Source of the DNA: JAJPJX01 sp964568355
GTDB lineage: Bacteria; Acidobacteriota; Terriglobia; Bryobacterales; Bryobacteraceae
NCBI GenBank assembly: GCA_964568355.1
Contig: CAZMRK010000157.1
Location: forward strand, 1-7,215
Direction of reading: 5' to 3'
Length of the DNA stretch: 7,215 nt
Position 1 is the stretch's first letter. Each line of letters opens with the position of its first letter. Below the pieces are notes generated by a model that was given only the letters and a program-made list of their open reading frames with translations, was not told where the DNA came from and did not search any database. The position numbers and the translations under genes are program-made. Positions 5,585 to 7,215 of this stretch are shown piece after piece.

Positions 5585-6666
5585 AGCTCGGCCTCGCTGC
5601 CGCTGAACAGAACCTCGGCCATCGCCCGCAGGAATTCGGATTCGGAGAACCGGCTGGCATAGGCCTGCAAGTCGTCTGGCCGGATGCTCGGTTCGATCCC
5701 CTCCAGGCGGACGACCGCCGCGTTCAGATCCTCTTCCGACGGCTCGTGGTAGAAGACTCCGCCAAAAGGCGGAACCGTCTCCAGCGCTCCACCGCGGCCC
5801 AGCGCGACAACCGGTTTGCCGCTTGCCAGAGCCTCCACCGGGGTGATGCCAAAATCTTCCTCACCGGGCAGCACGAACGCGCAGCTGCGCGCGTAGAGAT
5901 CGCGCAGGTCCTCATCGCCGACCCGCCCCAGGAATTCGATATTCGGAGCGGCCATCCGCTTCAGACGGCGGTATTCGGGCCCATCCCCGACGATCCGCAG
6001 ACGCCGTCCGCTGCGCGAGAATGCCCGCACCGCGCAATCGATGCGCTTGTAAGCCACCAGTTCGGAAACAATCAGAAAGAAATCCTCCGGCGGTTTCCAG
6101 TAGAAGGACTGCACCGCGACGGGAGGGTAAACAACGTCCGACTCACGGCGGTACGTCTTCCAGATGCGTGCCTGCACATTGCGGCTGTTAGCGATAAAGC
6201 GGTCCACCCGGGCGGCGGTGGAGAAGTCCCAAAGACGCAGGTAGTTGGCCAGTGGCGCCATGGCCGCTCGCTTCCAACGGGAGTGGGTCCACTCCGACCG
6301 GTAAGCCGGATACAGGTCCCACAGATAGCGCATGGGCGTGTGGCAATAACAGATGTGGCGGGCGCTCGAATCCGTAATAACGCCTTTGGCCGGTCCGGAT
6401 TCGCTGGAGACGATGAGATCGTATCCGCGCAGATCAAAGCTCTCCAGGGCCAGCGGCATGAGCGGCAAGAGCGATCGGTGCCAGGCGCGCAGGGGGTTGA
6501 GGAAGGAAGAGATGATGCGGTGCCGCCGGACCTCCGGTGACAGCGTTTGGGGATCGCAAAATAACGTGAATACGTCGGCGTCCGGCAGGAGACGGCAGAG
6601 CGCGTCGAGGACCTTTTCTCCGCCGCGGCGGTTCAGGAGCCAGTAGTGCACGATGGCCGCACGCAT
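5566..6666 (-). CDS. GT4-family glycosyltransferase (WbaZ-like)
   Basis: Retaining, nucleotide-sugar-dependent glycosyltransferase with a GT-B fold, 366 residues. It probably works at the inner face of the cytoplasmic membrane in polysaccharide or lipopolysaccharide assembly. The N-terminal acceptor domain shows HYWLLNRRGGEKVL (7-20), SSESGPAKGV (87-96) and HICYCHTPMRYLWD (104-117), which are hallmarks of the WbaZ/mannosyltransferase-like subgroup. The C-terminal donor domain begins near 190 with SELVAYKRID (201-210) and GDGPE, and carries the EX7E motif at E270 and E278 (GEEDFGITPVEALASG). ATG at 6666 is chosen because conserved sequence starts there (MRAAIVHYW); GTG at 6672 is an alternative two codons upstream. 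The frame stays open far upstream, but that part overlaps the divergent gene and is unlike the family. No Shine-Dalgarno is clear. Donor and acceptor sugars cannot be read from sequence. Confidence 0.92.
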   Translation of the reverse strand: MRAAIVHYWLLNRRGGEKVLDALCRLLPDADVFTLFCDPQTLSPEVRRHRIISSFLNPLRAWHRSLLPLMPLALESFDLRGYDLIVSSESGPAKGVITDSSARHICYCHTPMRYLWDLYPAYRSEWTHSRWKRAAMAPLANYLRLWDFSTAARVDRFIANSRNVQARIWKTYRRESDVVYPPVAVQSFYWKPPEDFFLIVSELVAYKRIDCAVRAFSRSGRRLRIVGDGPEYRRLKRMAAPNIEFLGRVGDEDLRDLYARSCAFVLPGEEDFGITPVEALASGKPVVALGRGGALETVPPFGGVFYHEPSEEDLNAAVVRLEGIEPSIRPDDLQAYASRFSESEFLRAMAEVLFSGSEAELQLRCK

Positions 6667-6673
6667 GGCCACC

Positions 6674-6679
6674 AGCTTA
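6674..6679 (-). promoter_or_regulatory. possible -10 element (TAAGCT) for the glycosyltransferase gene
   Basis: On the minus strand TAAGCT lies exactly 7 nt before the ATG at 6666, the same placement as the hexamers before gntR and lipA. Just upstream on that strand is a GC-rich inverted repeat, CCGGCG/CGCCGG (6687-6692 and 6699-6704). No -35 box is seen. The rest of the 97-bp divergent gap (6667-6763) shows no clear promoter for the rightward gene. Confidence 0.35.
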
Positions 6680-6763
6680 CCGCTTGCCGGCGGCGGCTCG
6701 CCGGGCGGCCTCTGCAGGTTTAACGACTGTAACCCCGACCCTCGTGATATCCATAGGTTTGTC

Positions 6764-7215
6764 ATGGCATTGGGCGTTCGGGAGGCGGCTGTGTTTGATC
6801 CCCTGTTGCACGAGATCGACTTAGCGCTCTCTGCCCGGCAATATCCACTCGGTTTCCCTCTGCAGATTTGTACGAACTCCCACGAAGTGCTGCGGGCCGC
6901 CCAGGTGGCCTGGGGCAGCCACCGGCCGGCTTTCGATCGGCAGGCCTTGCAGATTCGCGCGGTGGTACAGGAGGAGGGTTCGGCGGTGAAATCTCCGCCG
7001 GCGTTCCGCAGCCAGGGGCGCCAGATCGCCATCGTCTACGATCGCGACAATTTCGCTGTCTGCGATGCCGCCTCACGCACGGCCTGGTGTTTTGTCTCGC
7101 AGCGGACGGCGGCGGACGACCGGGCATTCCGGTTCCACTTTCTGGAAGCCATGGCCTATCTGCTGCTGTGCCAGAGCTACGCCGTTCCTGTGCATGCCGC
7201 CTGTATCGCCCGCGA
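6764..7215 (+). CDS. HprK-related kinase-like protein, N-terminal part, cut by the window edge
   Basis: The frame from ATG 6764 stays open to the right edge, giving 150 visible codons. The product reads as an ordinary globular protein: HEVLRAAQVAWGSHRP (about 41-56), QIAIVYDRDNFAVCDAASRT (about 88-107), FHFLEAMAYLLLCQSYAVPV, then HAACIAR at the edge. In HPr-kinase/phosphorylase-like proteins of unknown role, a similar HAA(C/A)V segment comes directly before the P-loop (GxxGxGKS/T); here the P-loop would lie just outside the window, so the kinase call rests on resemblance only. ATG 6764 has a weak AGG six bases upstream; the frame is also open further left, with no better start seen. It diverges from the glycosyltransferase gene, with 97 bp between start codons. 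Alternative: an uncharacterised protein without kinase activity. Confidence 0.6.
   Translation, partial: MALGVREAAVFDPLLHEIDLALSARQYPLGFPLQICTNSHEVLRAAQVAWGSHRPAFDRQALQIRAVVQEEGSAVKSPPAFRSQGRQIAIVYDRDNFAVCDAASRTAWCFVSQRTAADDRAFRFHFLEAMAYLLLCQSYAVPVHAACIAR

Noticed and set aside
5581..6540. 319-codon open frame on the plus strand
   Set aside because: It is fully antisense to the glycosyltransferase gene, which shows clear GT4 motifs; the plus-strand product resembles no family and follows from GC-rich codon bias.
6667..7032. 122-residue N-terminal extension of the glycosyltransferase frame
   Set aside because: The extension is unlike the family, overlaps the divergent right-edge gene, and the conserved protein begins exactly at ATG 6666.
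1..7215. CRISPR arrays, tRNA or rRNA genes, insertion sequences, toxin-antitoxin or phage genes
   Set aside because: No regularly spaced repeats, RNA-gene landmarks, transposase motifs or small paired ORFs were seen on either strand.

Overview
The window is a high-GC bacterial chromosome segment with five protein genes packed almost end to end. None of them looks phage- or transposon-derived. The mix of a large GH20-type glycosidase, a WbaZ-like GT4 glycosyltransferase, an HPr-kinase-like protein and genes lacking Shine-Dalgarno sequences suggests an environmental bacterium such as an Acidobacteriota (Solibacter/Bryobacter type). That lineage guess is an inference and unproven.

Layout. Bases 1-2277 (+) hold the 3' part of a GH20-family beta-N-acetylhexosaminidase-like gene whose start lies left of the window. 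A 188-bp gap follows. It carries a possible terminator, a 15-bp-stem inverted repeat and a perfect 19-bp palindrome containing TTGACA. Next come a GntR-family regulator of the FCD subclass (2466-3200, +) and, 5 nt later, lipoyl synthase lipA (3206-4069, +). After 75 bp with a hairpin comes a lactaldehyde/glycolaldehyde dehydrogenase, aldA (4145-5584, +). A GT4 glycosyltransferase lies on the opposite strand (5566-6666, -), and its 3' end overlaps that of aldA by 19 bp. Divergent from it, a gene entering at 6764 (+) runs off the right edge and resembles the N-terminal part of HprK-related kinases.

How the genes fit together. gntR, lipA and aldA are co-directional. The GntR regulator has a good operator candidate over its own promoter region. 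lipA makes the lipoyl cofactor of 2-oxoacid dehydrogenases and the glycine cleavage system. aldA oxidises the lactaldehyde or glycolaldehyde that arises from deoxy-sugar catabolism. GH20 releases amino sugars. A shared carbohydrate-catabolic theme is possible, but nothing in the sequence proves a single regulon. The glycosyltransferase and HprK-like gene form a separate divergent unit.

No new defence or mobile system is visible. The most interesting signals are regulatory: the two inverted repeats before gntR, and a TAnnnT hexamer placed exactly 7 nt before three start codons that lack a Shine-Dalgarno, which suggests leaderless transcription.
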